DNA from: Telluria beijingensis
GTDB lineage: Bacteria > Pseudomonadota > Gammaproteobacteria > Burkholderiales > Burkholderiaceae_D
Direction of reading: 5' to 3'
NCBI RefSeq assembly: GCF_030770395.1
Contig: NZ_CP132480.1
Coordinates: 1,820,891 to 1,884,890 of the forward strand
Length of the DNA: 64,000 bases
Part shown: positions 8,997 through 17,399 of the stretch, piece after piece
How the letters are laid out: every line of letters starts with the position of its first letter
Position numbering within the stretch: position 1 is the stretch's first letter
Position numbers and translations under genes: made by a program
Notes under the pieces: model-generated
What the model was told of the DNA's origin: nothing
The model's input: only the letters and a program-made list of their open reading frames with translations
The model's database searches: none

Positions 8997-10175
8997 ATGG
9001 CCACATATACGCGACAGTGCCATATCGTCATTTTCTGCACCGCATGTTGCCTGGGCCTGCTATATCCGGAACCGGCCCGCTCCCAGGCTGCACCGTCGCC
9101 CGAATTGCTGGAAGCCCGCGCCCGCCTGCTCGAGGCCGAAACCCGCCAGGCACTGGCCGAGGCCGAACGCGCGGAACTGCTGGCGCGCCTGCCGCCGGTG
9201 CAGGCCAAGCCCTTGAGCGGCAACCTGGAGGCCGGCAAGCTGGGCGCCGCCGGCCTGGCGCGCGCCTTCGACCTGGCCCTGGAACTGGCGGCCGAGGTCT
9301 GCGCCGCCCTGCCGCCCGACCGCCAGGTCACCGTGTACGACCCGGTCGTCAGCCAGGGCGTGGTGGCGGCGCGCACCGTCGACGGCGCCCTCCAGCAGAC
9401 GGCGCAAGAATTGTCGGCTCGCAATATCGAACTGCAACGCTACATTAACGCGCAGACCCCGGAATCGGCTGACCGGCGCAGCGCAATACCTTTTATCTGG
9501 CTCACCGCGCCCACGGTATTACTGCGCGCCGGCGCCGACTTGGCGAGCCTGTTCAAGAGCGACGCCACCCTGACCGGCATCGCCTATGGCGACGGCGCGC
9601 GCGCCCTGTTCGCCAGCGCGCTGGCGCGCTCCTGCCCGTCCCGCCTCGCCGGCCTGGGCGGCGGTTATATGGGAGAACTCGATCTCGAGCGCCATGCCCG
9701 CCTGCAGGACCGTGTCCGGCTGCTGGCCGCCGAGCGCGCAGTCCTGGCCCAGCACGCCGCCCACCTGGAAGTGCTGGCCGACGCCGCCAAGGGCGAGCTC
9801 AAAAGGGAATTGCAGGCCGTCGAAACGGCGGCCCGGGCCCAGTTGAAGGCGGTCGACGCGTTCACCGAAGGGCTGCGCGCGGGCGAGGCCAGCGACAAAA
9901 GTCCCCTGTTCACGGCGGCGCGCTATCTCGGCCAGGCCGAGCGCAGCGCCGGCGCCCTGGTACTGGACGTCGACCTGCGGCTGGAAGGCTTGAGCCAGGT
10001 ACGCGGCAACCTGTTCACGGGCGAACGCCTGTCGTTGTCCGGCGTTGCCTTCCTGTGGTACCGGCTGCACGAAGCGGACGGCCGGCTGCTGCGCGCCGAC
10101 GCGCTGCGCCGGGTCAGCCGGCCGGTCGAGGTGGAGTTGCGCGGCGAGCGCGTCGACAACGGGTTCTGGTTCTGA
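8997..10175 (+). CDS. Exported protein of unknown function with coiled-coil segments
   Basis: I do not recognise this family. The ATG at 8997 gives 392 residues with a signal peptide (basic MATYTRQCH, hydrophobic IVIFCTACCLGLLY, then PARSQ). An upstream in-frame TTG at 8958 would put extra residues before the signal peptide and is less likely. Residues about 20-55 and 210-280 are Ala/Glu/Leu-rich and look like coiled coil. The segment IPFIWLTAPTVLLRAGADLA may be a second hydrophobic region. The C-terminal part (LSLSGVAFLWYRLHEADG) looks globular and rich in beta-strands. Codon use is typical of the genome. The stop is only 7 bases from the convergent FAH-family gene. Confidence 0.75.
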   Translation: MATYTRQCHIVIFCTACCLGLLYPEPARSQAAPSPELLEARARLLEAETRQALAEAERAELLARLPPVQAKPLSGNLEAGKLGAAGLARAFDLALELAAEVCAALPPDRQVTVYDPVVSQGVVAARTVDGALQQTAQELSARNIELQRYINAQTPESADRRSAIPFIWLTAPTVLLRAGADLASLFKSDATLTGIAYGDGARALFASALARSCPSRLAGLGGGYMGELDLERHARLQDRVRLLAAERAVLAQHAAHLEVLADAAKGELKRELQAVETAARAQLKAVDAFTEGLRAGEASDKSPLFTAARYLGQAERSAGALVLDVDLRLEGLSQVRGNLFTGERLSLSGVAFLWYRLHEADGRLLRADALRRVSRPVEVELRGERVDNGFWF

Positions 10176-10182
10176 AATTCAC

Positions 10183-11187
10183 TTATCCGGAATTCTTTAA
10201 CGTTTGCTCGATCGCGCCGAACAACGATTTACCGTTTTCATCCAGCATCTCGATGCGCACCGTGTCGCCGAACCGCATGAACTGCGTCACCGCCTCTCCG
10301 CCATCGATTGTTTCTTGCCAACGTTGCGCCGCGATGCACGCATAACCGGGCGTATGCCGCCGCGTCGTGCGATTCGATACTGCGCCGCCGCTGACGATCG
10401 TGCCCGCCGTCACCGCACGGCTGCTCGCCAGCGCCGCCAGCAGTTGGGGAAAGTTGAAGGCCATGTCCTCGCCCGCTTCCAGCGTCCCCACCGGATTGCC
10501 ATTCCACACCACGCGCAACGGCAGCGCGGCCTTGCCGCCACGCCAGGCCTCGCCCAGCTCGCTTGGGGTCACCGCCACCGGCGCGAAGCTGGTCGCCGGC
10601 TTCGCATGCAGCAGGCCATGGCCGCCCGCCCGTTCCTCTAGCGCCAGCCCCTGCAAGGTGACGTCGTTGGCCAGCAGCAGCAGACGGATCTGCCCGTGCG
10701 CCGCGTCCACCGTCGCGCCCTGCGCCACATCGCCGCTCACGACCGCCAGCTCGGCGCCGAAATCGATGCCCCACTCCTCGCGCGCCAGCACCAGGTCTTG
10801 CCGCGGTCCGAGAAAACCGTCGCTCGCCGCCCAGGCCAGTTGCGGCGTCTCGCGCCAGGCTACGGGCAAGTCGGCGCCCGCGGCGCGGCGTTCCAGCTCA
10901 TGGTGGTGCAGCCAGGCGGCGCCGATGATGCGCCCGCTCGCGCGCGGCAGCGGCGCCATGCAGCGCGCCGGGTCGAAGTCGAAGGGACGGCGCGCCCTGC
11001 CCTCCGCCTTGCCCTCATTGAGCTGGCGGTACAGCGTATCGAGCTGGGGCGCGATGAAGGCCCAGTCGTCGAGGGCGGCGCGCAGGCTGGGCGCGATGCC
11101 GTCGGCGACGTGGGCGGTCTTGAGGTCGCGCGACACCACGGCCAGCTGGCCGTCGCGGGTGCCGTCGTCGAGGGTGGCGAGTTTCAT
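10183..11187 (-). CDS. Fumarylacetoacetate hydrolase (FAH) family protein
   Basis: Member of the FAH superfamily, metal-dependent enzymes that cleave or hydrate beta-diketone acids in aromatic and amino-acid breakdown. The 334 residues match the two-part bacterial type, with an N-terminal domain (MKLATLDDGTRDGQLAVVSR) and a C-terminal catalytic domain. Likely metal ligands are visible in WGIDFGAELAVVSGDV (acidic E) and LLLLANDVTLQ (acidic D); SGGAVSNRTTRRHTPGYACI resembles the family's GTVSG loop. AGGAG lies 8 bases before the ATG. No other aromatic-degradation gene is adjacent, so the substrate cannot be named. Confidence 0.85.
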   Translation of the reverse strand: MKLATLDDGTRDGQLAVVSRDLKTAHVADGIAPSLRAALDDWAFIAPQLDTLYRQLNEGKAEGRARRPFDFDPARCMAPLPRASGRIIGAAWLHHHELERRAAGADLPVAWRETPQLAWAASDGFLGPRQDLVLAREEWGIDFGAELAVVSGDVAQGATVDAAHGQIRLLLLANDVTLQGLALEERAGGHGLLHAKPATSFAPVAVTPSELGEAWRGGKAALPLRVVWNGNPVGTLEAGEDMAFNFPQLLAALASSRAVTAGTIVSGGAVSNRTTRRHTPGYACIAAQRWQETIDGGEAVTQFMRFGDTVRIEMLDENGKSLFGAIEQTLKNSG

Positions 11188-11224
11188 GGGCAGGCTCCTG
11201 GAGGCGAGCCCGCCATTCTACAGA

Positions 11225-12358
11225 TCAATATTTAACGATGACACCCGCGCCGACGCTGCGCTGGAAGTAGTTGTAGTCGATCATGCTCTGGCCATAGCCG
11301 GCGAAGGCATTGATATAGCCCTTGACCGGGCCTGCCAGCGGGAAGGCCCAGCCGAGCTGGACCGCACCCTTGTCGGTGCTGAAATTACGGCGCACCAGGC
11401 CCGACAGTTCATGGCCGCCGCCGAGGCGGTAATTGCCGGCCAGCTCGAAGCGGCCCATGTAGTCGATGATGTCCGGGTTATTGTCGTCCTCGAACGATTC
11501 GTTGACCCGTTTCCAGACCTTGGCCGTCATGGTGAACGGACCGCGCTCCAGGCCGACCTGGGCGTAAAAGCGGTTCCAGCTGCGCGACAGGGTCGACGAC
11601 TGGCCATTCGACTGGTGCACGAAGCCCAGGTTCAGGAAGCGCACATTGGTGCCGAGCAGCGCGAAGTCGAGCGGCGTGACCGCCATGACCTCGGGCTGGT
11701 AATTGGTTTCGCGGAACGGGCTGGACGCCTCGTGGTTGGCGGCCTGCCAGAAGCTGTTCTGGGTATAGCCGAACCAGACGTCAACCGGCAGCTCGAACAG
11801 CGTTTCGACCAGCTTCATCTTGAAGCTGAGCTGGAATTCCAGCTCGGCCTTCGACAGGCCTTCGGCATCCGGGTCGGCTTCCCAGAAATCGCGGTACGGC
11901 TCTTCGTTCGGACGGTGGGTGCGGGTCGCGATCAGGTAGCTCGGGTGGTGCGGACGGAACTTGAAGACGCCGCGCTTGTCGCGGGCGTCGAGTTCCCAAT
12001 GACTGCTGAGCGTGTACTGGGCCGCAGCCTCGACCACCGGATCGACCGAGGCGGTGTGGTCCACCGCGCCGGTGCGCGGCGCATCGAAGGCGCCTGCGGC
12101 GACCGGGGCCGTGGTCGGCACCGGCGGCACGGCGGTCGTGGCGGGGGTGGCTGCAGCAGCGACGGCTGGAGCAGTCGTGGCGGCAGCGGCCGCCTGGCTG
12201 GCGGCGACGCCGTCGAAGCAGGCCAGGCGCTGGGTACCGTCGGCGATGGCCGTGCAGTCGGCCAGCGTCTGCGGTGCGGTCTGGGCCAGGGCCGGCAAGG
12301 CCAGCAGGAGCGGAATCAGGGCGAAGGTATGGGAGAGTCTCGGGCGGTAAGCGTGCAT
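11225..12358 (-). CDS. pldA: Outer-membrane phospholipase A (OMPLA/PldA)
   Basis: Calcium-dependent outer-membrane phospholipase that clears phospholipids mislocalised to the outer leaflet; active as a dimer in the family. The 377-residue protein has a signal peptide (FALIPLLLALPALAQ), a Cys-containing segment (DCTAIADGTQRLACFD), an Ala/Thr/Pro-rich linker to about residue 110, then a 12-strand barrel. The catalytic His and Ser are in GFVHQSNGQSS (H248, S250), followed by RSWNRFYAQV, which supplies the catalytic Asn. WFGYTQNSFWQ is also family-typical. The protein ends in VGAGVIVKY, with an aromatic terminal residue as expected for a barrel protein. Confidence 0.92.
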   Translation of the reverse strand: MHAYRPRLSHTFALIPLLLALPALAQTAPQTLADCTAIADGTQRLACFDGVAASQAAAAATTAPAVAAAATPATTAVPPVPTTAPVAAGAFDAPRTGAVDHTASVDPVVEAAAQYTLSSHWELDARDKRGVFKFRPHHPSYLIATRTHRPNEEPYRDFWEADPDAEGLSKAELEFQLSFKMKLVETLFELPVDVWFGYTQNSFWQAANHEASSPFRETNYQPEVMAVTPLDFALLGTNVRFLNLGFVHQSNGQSSTLSRSWNRFYAQVGLERGPFTMTAKVWKRVNESFEDDNNPDIIDYMGRFELAGNYRLGGGHELSGLVRRNFSTDKGAVQLGWAFPLAGPVKGYINAFAGYGQSMIDYNYFQRSVGAGVIVKY

Positions 12359-12501
12359 GTTTATTGTTTTATATCAAAACGTTCGTGCGGCAACCGGTTC
12401 CCGGTCGCCATCGCGACGAAGTGTCGCGGAAATCTCTTAACGATGTCGCACGTATTGCATTCAGGCATGCGCCGCCCTACCCGCGATCGCCGCCGATGCG
12501 A

Positions 12502-13218
12502 TCAGGCGGGCACCAGCAGGTCGAGCTGGGCCTGGTCCAGGAAACACCATTCGCCCTCTTCGAGGCCGAGCGATTCCAGGGTCAGGCCGCCGATCTGCGA
12601 GCGGTGCAGCGCGCTGCAATGGTTGCCGGCGGCGGCCAGCATCCGTTTGACCTGGTGGTATTTGCCCTGTTCCAGAACAATCTCGAGGGTGTGCTCGCCG
12701 CGCTGGACGCAGGACACCGCCTTCAATGGCGCCGGCTCGTCGTTCAGTTGCACGCCGGCCAGCATATGGGCGACCAGCGCATCGGTCACCGGTTCGGCGG
12801 TGGTGGCCTGGTACACCTTGGGCACGTGGCGCTTGGGCGAGGACTGGGCGTGGATGAAGGGACCGTCGTCCGACATCAGCAGCATGCCCGTGGTGTCGTG
12901 GTCGAGGCGGCCGACCGGTTGCACCTCGCGCCAGGTAAATTGTTCCGGCAGCAGGGTCAGCACGCCGGGATGGTGGCTGGGCTTGCGCGAACATTCGAAA
13001 TTGGCCGGCTTGTACAGCGCGATATAGACATGCTCGCGGTAAGGCCATTCCTCGTCGAACACGGTCAGGACCAGGCCGTCCGTGTCGAAAGTGGCCTTGT
13101 AGCTGTCGACGATCTCGCCATTGACGGCGACGTCGCCGTCCTCGATCAATGCGCGGCAGTATTTGCGGGTGCCGAATCCCTGCGATTGCAGGATGCGGTC
13201 CAGGGATAGTTTGCTCAT
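12502..13218 (-). CDS. rsuA: RsuA-type 16S rRNA pseudouridine synthase
   Basis: RsuA/RluB/RluE/RluF family enzyme; RsuA makes pseudouridine 516 of 16S rRNA. The 238-residue length fits RsuA. It has an N-terminal S4 RNA-binding domain (MSKLSLDRILQSQGFGTRKY) and a catalytic domain with the Asp motif VGRLDHDTTGMLLMSDDG. The motif YHQVKRMLAAAGNHCSALHR near the C terminus is also characteristic. The gene is monocistronic. The 143-base gap to pldA shows no clear signal. RluE/F specificity cannot be fully excluded from sequence alone. Confidence 0.88.
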   Translation of the reverse strand: MSKLSLDRILQSQGFGTRKYCRALIEDGDVAVNGEIVDSYKATFDTDGLVLTVFDEEWPYREHVYIALYKPANFECSRKPSHHPGVLTLLPEQFTWREVQPVGRLDHDTTGMLLMSDDGPFIHAQSSPKRHVPKVYQATTAEPVTDALVAHMLAGVQLNDEPAPLKAVSCVQRGEHTLEIVLEQGKYHQVKRMLAAAGNHCSALHRSQIGGLTLESLGLEEGEWCFLDQAQLDLLVPA

Positions 13219-13351
13219 GGGGCGAGACTTTACCAGATGGCGTCCACCCTGGTAAGCCGAGGTGTTAGCGTTACCTGCGACCCATTTTGCATGCAGTCGT
13301 TCATTTGAGCAGCGTCAAGCCTTTCGAAATTCGCATTGATAGACTTCAACA

Positions 13352-13371
13352 CGTTAGGAATCCGCCTAACG
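13352..13371. promoter_or_regulatory. Perfect 7-6-7 dyad upstream of a small unknown gene
   Basis: CGTTAGG, six bases, CCTAACG forms a perfect inverted repeat about 50 bases before the ATG at 13420, in the divergent gap between rsuA and that gene. Its size fits a dimeric repressor operator; it could also be a hairpin in the leader. No regulator gene is adjacent. Confidence 0.35.
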
Positions 13372-13419
13372 GCACCTACGGCATCTCGAAACAGGGGAGG
13401 CCATAGCCAGAGGATAGGA

Positions 13420-13848
13420 ATGAACGTGAACGACGATCTCGACACAACAAATGGAAAGCTTTCCGCTCAAGAGGTGTACTGTGCGCGCCAACGGCTCGCC
13501 AAGGACCATGCGGTGCTTTTCCCGACCCGACTCGCCATGGCGCGCTGGCGCGGCGGCCTTCCCCACCTGCACGGCGGCCAGCCGCCGCTGCGCGCCGCCT
13601 GGCATGCGCGCATCGTGCGCGACTACCAGGCCTGGCTCGACCGCGGCGGCTTCGCGCAGCACGACGAGCTGGCGCCGCTGCGCAAGCCGGTCATGTGGCA
13701 ACCGCCCCAGCCGAGTTCGCCGCAGCGGGCAGTGCAGGTATTCCAACAACACAACCAACCCGCACATACCACTAAGCAGCAGAATTCAGAGCCTTCATGC
13801 CGTTCGGACCGCGATGGCGATGCCCGGCAATGCGGCACTTGTACCTGA
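13420..13848 (+). CDS. Small protein of unknown function
   Basis: Not recognised. The ATG at 13420 follows AGAGGATAGG and gives 142 residues, soluble, with no signal peptide. The core (about residues 20-100) is Arg/Trp/Leu-rich, with LFPTRLAMARWRGGLPHLHG and IVRDYQAWLDRGGF. The codons in that core strongly favour G/C at position 3, which supports real coding. The tail from about residue 107 (VFQQHNQPAHTTKQQN onward) is Gln/Ser/Asp-rich and has ordinary base composition, so the true end may be blurred by a frameshift or by recent extension. It is convergent with sppA. Confidence 0.6.
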   Translation: MNVNDDLDTTNGKLSAQEVYCARQRLAKDHAVLFPTRLAMARWRGGLPHLHGGQPPLRAAWHARIVRDYQAWLDRGGFAQHDELAPLRKPVMWQPPQPSSPQRAVQVFQQHNQPAHTTKQQNSEPSCRSDRDGDARQCGTCT

Positions 13849-13945
13849 ACCGGCACCGTCTTCCGGCAGGACGCCGGGGACACCCGATGAGACCGGAAAA
13901 CAGGCAAGCGGAAAACGATGGAGCCCGTGAATGGCTCCTCCAAAT

Positions 13946-13973
13946 GGAAACGACGGCCTGGGCCGTCGTTTCC
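13946..13973. terminator. Bidirectional terminator-like hairpin between convergent genes
   Basis: A perfect 13-bp stem with a 2-base loop (GGAAACGACGGCC, TG, GGCCGTCGTTTCC). It lies in the 330-base gap 13849-14178 between the small unknown gene and sppA, which point at each other, so a two-way terminator is expected. A smaller hairpin precedes it at 13920-13938 (GGAGCC, 7 bases, GGCTCC). The rest of the gap holds no gene that I can support. Confidence 0.5.
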
Positions 13974-14178
13974 GTTCCTGCAGCAGGCGTGCTGTTCAGG
14001 CAAGCCTCCCAGGGACGTACTACCATGAGGAATGGAATTCTCTCGAAAACCGCGCAGCGCGCGGTGGGATAGCGTGTCGCCGTCCGGGCCGTTCGAAGCG
14101 GCTGCCTCTCCCGTCCCTTGCTGCTCGCGCTACCGTTCCACTATAGTCCCTCACCGTCTGTATTCAAGGACAAAATGT

Positions 14179-15180
14179 TCAGCGCAATTTCGGTACGGCT
14201 CCGTGATAGGCCGCCTTCACCGCGCTTTCCCCTACCGCCGCACCAAATTTCTTGAGCACCCGTTCCGGCAAGCCTTCGTGCGCCGTGTAGTCGACGATGT
14301 CCTCGGCCTTGACGATGTCGCGCGCCACCGTGTCGACCGTGCCGAAGGCATCGGCCAGGCCCATGTCCACCGCCCGGGCGCCGGTCCAGTACAGGCCCGA
14401 GAACGTTTCCGGCGTTTCCTTCAGGCGCTTGCCGCGCCCGGCGCGCACCACCTCGATGAATTGCTGGTGGATTTCGTTGAGCATCTCTTGCGCATGTTCG
14501 CGGTGCTTCTCGGACTGCGGGCTGAACGGATCGAGGAAACCCTTGTTCTCGCCGGCCGTCATCAGGCGTCGCTCGATGCCCAGCTTGTCCATCGTGCCGG
14601 TGAAGCCGAAGCTGTCCATCAGCACGCCGACCGAGCCGACGATCGAGGCCTTGTTGACATAGATGCGGTCGGCCGCGGCGGCGATGTAGTAGCCGCCCGA
14701 GGCGCAGATCTCGTCCACCACCACATACAACGGCTTGTCGGGGTAGCCGCGCTTGAGGCGCTGGATCTCGTCCACGATGATGCCGGCCTGTACCGGGCTG
14801 CCGCCCGGGCTGTCGATGCGCAGCACCACGGCCGCCGAGCCGGGATCCGAGAAGGCCTTGTTCAGCGACGGGATCACGGTATCGGCCGCGCCGCTGCCTT
14901 CTGCTTCGATCTCGCCGTTAATTTCGATCAACGCCGTGTGACGGCCCAGGTTTTCGACGTCGCCGCTGCCGAAATTGAAGTCGTAATAGGCCCATAGCGC
15001 CAGCAGGGCGACGGTGAGGAAACTCAGTTTGAAGAAAATACCCCAGCGCCGCGCGCGGCGCCGCTCTTGCACGGTGGCGAACACCAGTTTCTCGAGCGTT
15101 TCGCGCTCCCAGTTGCCCACGGTCGGATTCGATGCGAGCCGGCTGTCGCCGGGATGGTCATGGCTCGTTTGGTCACTCAT
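14179..15180 (-). CDS. sppA: S49-family signal peptide peptidase (SppA/SohB-like)
   Basis: Membrane-anchored serine protease that degrades cleaved signal peptides in the membrane. The 333-residue form is the short single-domain type. One N-terminal membrane helix (IFFKLSFLTVALLALWAYY, about residues 47-67) is followed by the S49 domain. The catalytic Ser lies in ASGGYYIAAAADRIYVNKAS and the Lys in the region of SIVGSVGVLMDSFGFTGTMD; RIDSPGGSPVQ is the family's oxyanion segment. Last gene of the rluC-HAD-Rieske-sppA run, 30 bases after the Rieske gene. Confidence 0.92.
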   Translation of the reverse strand: MSDQTSHDHPGDSRLASNPTVGNWERETLEKLVFATVQERRRARRWGIFFKLSFLTVALLALWAYYDFNFGSGDVENLGRHTALIEINGEIEAEGSGAADTVIPSLNKAFSDPGSAAVVLRIDSPGGSPVQAGIIVDEIQRLKRGYPDKPLYVVVDEICASGGYYIAAAADRIYVNKASIVGSVGVLMDSFGFTGTMDKLGIERRLMTAGENKGFLDPFSPQSEKHREHAQEMLNEIHQQFIEVVRAGRGKRLKETPETFSGLYWTGARAVDMGLADAFGTVDTVARDIVKAEDIVDYTAHEGLPERVLKKFGAAVGESAVKAAYHGAVPKLR

Positions 15181-15210
15181 AAAGTCGGAAGGTCGTATGC
15201 CGAGCCAGGT

Positions 15211-15606
15211 CTACGCAGGCGCGCGGAACCGCTCGTCGGGCAGCCAGTATATCTTGCCCGCGCCTTCGCGTACGACGATCGGATGCAGGCGCCCGCCGCG
15301 GCATGGACCGCCCGCGCATTTGCCGCTGCCGGGCTCGTACACGGCGCCGTGGACGGCGCACATCAGGTACTGGCCGCCGGACTCGAAGAACTCCCCTTCG
15401 TTCCAGTCGAGCTCGACCGGCACATGGGCGCAGCGGTTCAGGTAGCCATGAACCTGCCCGCCGTGGCGGACCACGAAACCGGTCGCCGGCTGGCTCCAGG
15501 CCAGTAGCGGAAAGCGCACGCCGCGGCCGCCGTCCAGTAAAACATCGGCATCGCACACGAACACCTGGCCTTCTTCGGCCAATTGCGCATTCTCCTGTTC
15601 AGGCAT
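15211..15606 (-). CDS. Small Rieske [2Fe-2S] protein
   Basis: Stand-alone Rieske ferredoxin-like protein of 131 residues. Cluster ligands are visible as CAH (in NRCAHVPVELDW) and CxxH (in LMCAVHGAVYEP), 15 residues apart. The ATG at 15604-15606 overlaps the stop of the HAD phosphatase gene by 8 bases, giving tight coupling; longer in-frame readings upstream would only run through that gene. Such small Rieske proteins lie between a HAD phosphatase and sppA in related bacteria as I recall them, but their electron partner is not known to me. Confidence 0.88.
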   Translation of the reverse strand: MPEQENAQLAEEGQVFVCDADVLLDGGRGVRFPLLAWSQPATGFVVRHGGQVHGYLNRCAHVPVELDWNEGEFFESGGQYLMCAVHGAVYEPGSGKCAGGPCRGGRLHPIVVREGAGKIYWLPDERFRAPA

Positions 15607-16258
15607 GCTCGAGCAGCCAGGCATGCAGCTCGGGAATATTACGCGCCGAGAACAGCGGATTGCAGGCTTGCAGCTGGGCCACAGGATGCGCGCCAAACTC
15701 GACGGCGATACCGGCGGCGCCGGCATTGTTCGCCATCATGAGGTCGTGGGTGGTGTCGCCGATCATCGCGGTGCGCCGCAGATCCTGGCCCAGCTCGCGG
15801 GTCAGCTCTTGCAGCATGGCCGGATGGGGCTTCGAAAATGTCTCATCCGCGCAACGGGTGGCATCGAAGATCGACAGCAGGCCGGTGGCGTTCAAGGCCC
15901 GGTTGAGCCCTACCCGGCTCTTGCCGGTGGCCACGGCCAGGAAATATCCCTCGTTGTTCAGGTCGGCCAGCATCTCCCGGACGCCCTTGAACAGCACGAG
16001 TTCATGGTCCTTGGTCAGGAAGTGATAACGGTAGCGCTCGACCATGCGCGGGTACATGGCCGGCTGGATGTCAGGCATCACGGCCTGCATCGCCTCGGCC
16101 AACCCGAGGCCGATGACGTGGGCGGCCGAGGTATCGCTCGGGACCGGCAGGCCGAGGTCGCGCGCGGCCGCCTGGATGCACTTGACGATGGCCGCCGTGC
16201 TGTCCATCAGGGTGCCGTCCCAGTCGAACACGATCAGGTCAAATTGTTTTCTTGCCAT
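15599..16258 (-). CDS. HAD-IA hydrolase, phosphoglycolate phosphatase-like
   Basis: Haloacid dehalogenase superfamily phosphatase, subfamily IA, with a helical cap. Motif I is DLIVFDWDGTLMDSTAAI at the N terminus, motif II ATGKSR, the conserved Lys is in FSKPHPAMLQEL, and motif III is MIGDTTHDLMMANNAG. I use the ATG at 16256-16258 (MARKQFD, 219 residues) because an upstream ATG at 16276 adds only six basic residues. It sits 57 bases after rluC. It resembles Gph, which removes 2-phosphoglycolate formed in DNA repair, but the substrate is not proven. Confidence 0.87.
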   Translation of the reverse strand: MARKQFDLIVFDWDGTLMDSTAAIVKCIQAAARDLGLPVPSDTSAAHVIGLGLAEAMQAVMPDIQPAMYPRMVERYRYHFLTKDHELVLFKGVREMLADLNNEGYFLAVATGKSRVGLNRALNATGLLSIFDATRCADETFSKPHPAMLQELTRELGQDLRRTAMIGDTTHDLMMANNAGAAGIAVEFGAHPVAQLQACNPLFSARNIPELHAWLLEHA

Positions 16259-16315
16259 TATGTAGCGGCGGCGCAAAGCCGCCGGTCTCCGTAGATTGTC
16301 GTCGGTGCATGGCGC

Positions 16316-17299
16316 TCAGGCGCCGGGCGTCCCCAGGCTTGCCAGGAACCGTTCGCATTCCTCGGGCACCGGCGCGCGCAAGGTCATGCGCTCGCCGCTG
16401 TCCGGATGGGTGAACGTGATCTGGTGCGCGTGCAGGAACATGCGCTTGAGCGCCCCGCGTCCCTCGCCCGCCTTGTGCAACTGTTTATTGAACGCAAAAT
16501 CGCCATACTTTTCGTCGCCCAGGATCGGAAAGCCGCTCGATGCCAGGTGGACCCGGATCTGGTGCGTGCGCCCCGTCTTGAGCTCGGCTTCGAGCAGCGC
16601 GAAGTCTTGCCATTTTTTTAACAGGTTGAAAATGGTGTGCGCTTCCTGGCCGCCGGCCTGTACCACGACCCGCTTTTCGCCGTCGGCCGTCGTGTATTTA
16701 TGCAGCGGCAATTTGACGTGCTGGCGCTTGTTCTGCCAGTCGCCCTTCACCGCCGCGAAATAGCGTTTGTCGGTGCTGCCGTCGCGCATCTGGTCGTGCA
16801 GGTTCGTCAATGCGCTGCGCTTCTTGCCGATCAAGAGCAGGCCCGACGTCTCGCGGTCGAGGCGGTGCACCAGTTCGAGGAACTTGGCTTGCGGCCGCGC
16901 CGCGCGCAATTGCTCGATCACGCCGTAGGACACGCCGGAGCCGCCATGCACGGCCACGCCGGCCGGCTTGTTGATCACCAATAGATGCGTGTCTTCGAAC
17001 ACGACCGGGAATTCGGTCCCGGGCACGATGTCGGTGCTGGCCTTTTCGGCGATGCGGATCGGCGGGATGCGCACGGTATCGCCCTCGGCCAGGCGGTACA
17101 ACTGGTCGATCCGGCCCTTGTTGACACGGACCTCACCCGAACGGAGGATGCGGTAAATATGGCTCTTCGGAACGCCTTTGCAGACACGCAACAGGTAGTT
17201 ATCGATGCGCTGTCCGGCGTCTTCTTCGCCGATCGTCACGAATTGTGCCTGCAGAGCCTGTTGTGATGAAGGGGGAACAACACTCGTTTGGGTCGCCAT
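16316..17299 (-). CDS. rluC: 23S rRNA pseudouridine synthase RluC
   Basis: RluA-family enzyme that in E. coli modifies positions 955, 2504 and 2580 of 23S rRNA. It has an N-terminal S4 domain (QRIDNYLLRVCKGVPKSHIY, then RILRSGEVRVNKGR) and the catalytic motif LVHRLDRETSGLLLIGKKR, plus the late motif KTGRTHQIRVHLASSGFPI. I choose the ATG at 17297-17299 (MATQTSVV, 327 residues) because GGAAG lies before it, while the ATG at 17338 has no ribosome binding site. It is divergent from rne, the same pairing as in E. coli. Confidence 0.92.
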   Translation of the reverse strand: MATQTSVVPPSSQQALQAQFVTIGEEDAGQRIDNYLLRVCKGVPKSHIYRILRSGEVRVNKGRIDQLYRLAEGDTVRIPPIRIAEKASTDIVPGTEFPVVFEDTHLLVINKPAGVAVHGGSGVSYGVIEQLRAARPQAKFLELVHRLDRETSGLLLIGKKRSALTNLHDQMRDGSTDKRYFAAVKGDWQNKRQHVKLPLHKYTTADGEKRVVVQAGGQEAHTIFNLLKKWQDFALLEAELKTGRTHQIRVHLASSGFPILGDEKYGDFAFNKQLHKAGEGRGALKRMFLHAHQITFTHPDSGERMTLRAPVPEECERFLASLGTPGA

Positions 17300-17342
17300 T
17301 CGCTCTGTCTTCCCAGAAATTCTCTCTAAGTCCTTCATTTTG

Positions 17343-17369
17343 AATATATAATCGACAGGCGGCGGTCAA
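17343..17369 (-). promoter_or_regulatory. Possible promoter for rluC
   Basis: On the minus strand TTGACC (17364-17369), a 15-base spacer and TATATT (17343-17348). The spacer is short, but both hexamers are good. Transcription would start about 35 to 40 bases before the chosen rluC start. Confidence 0.45.
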
Positions 17370-17399
17370 ACCTCTGCTGGTGTAAGAATTAAAACGATA

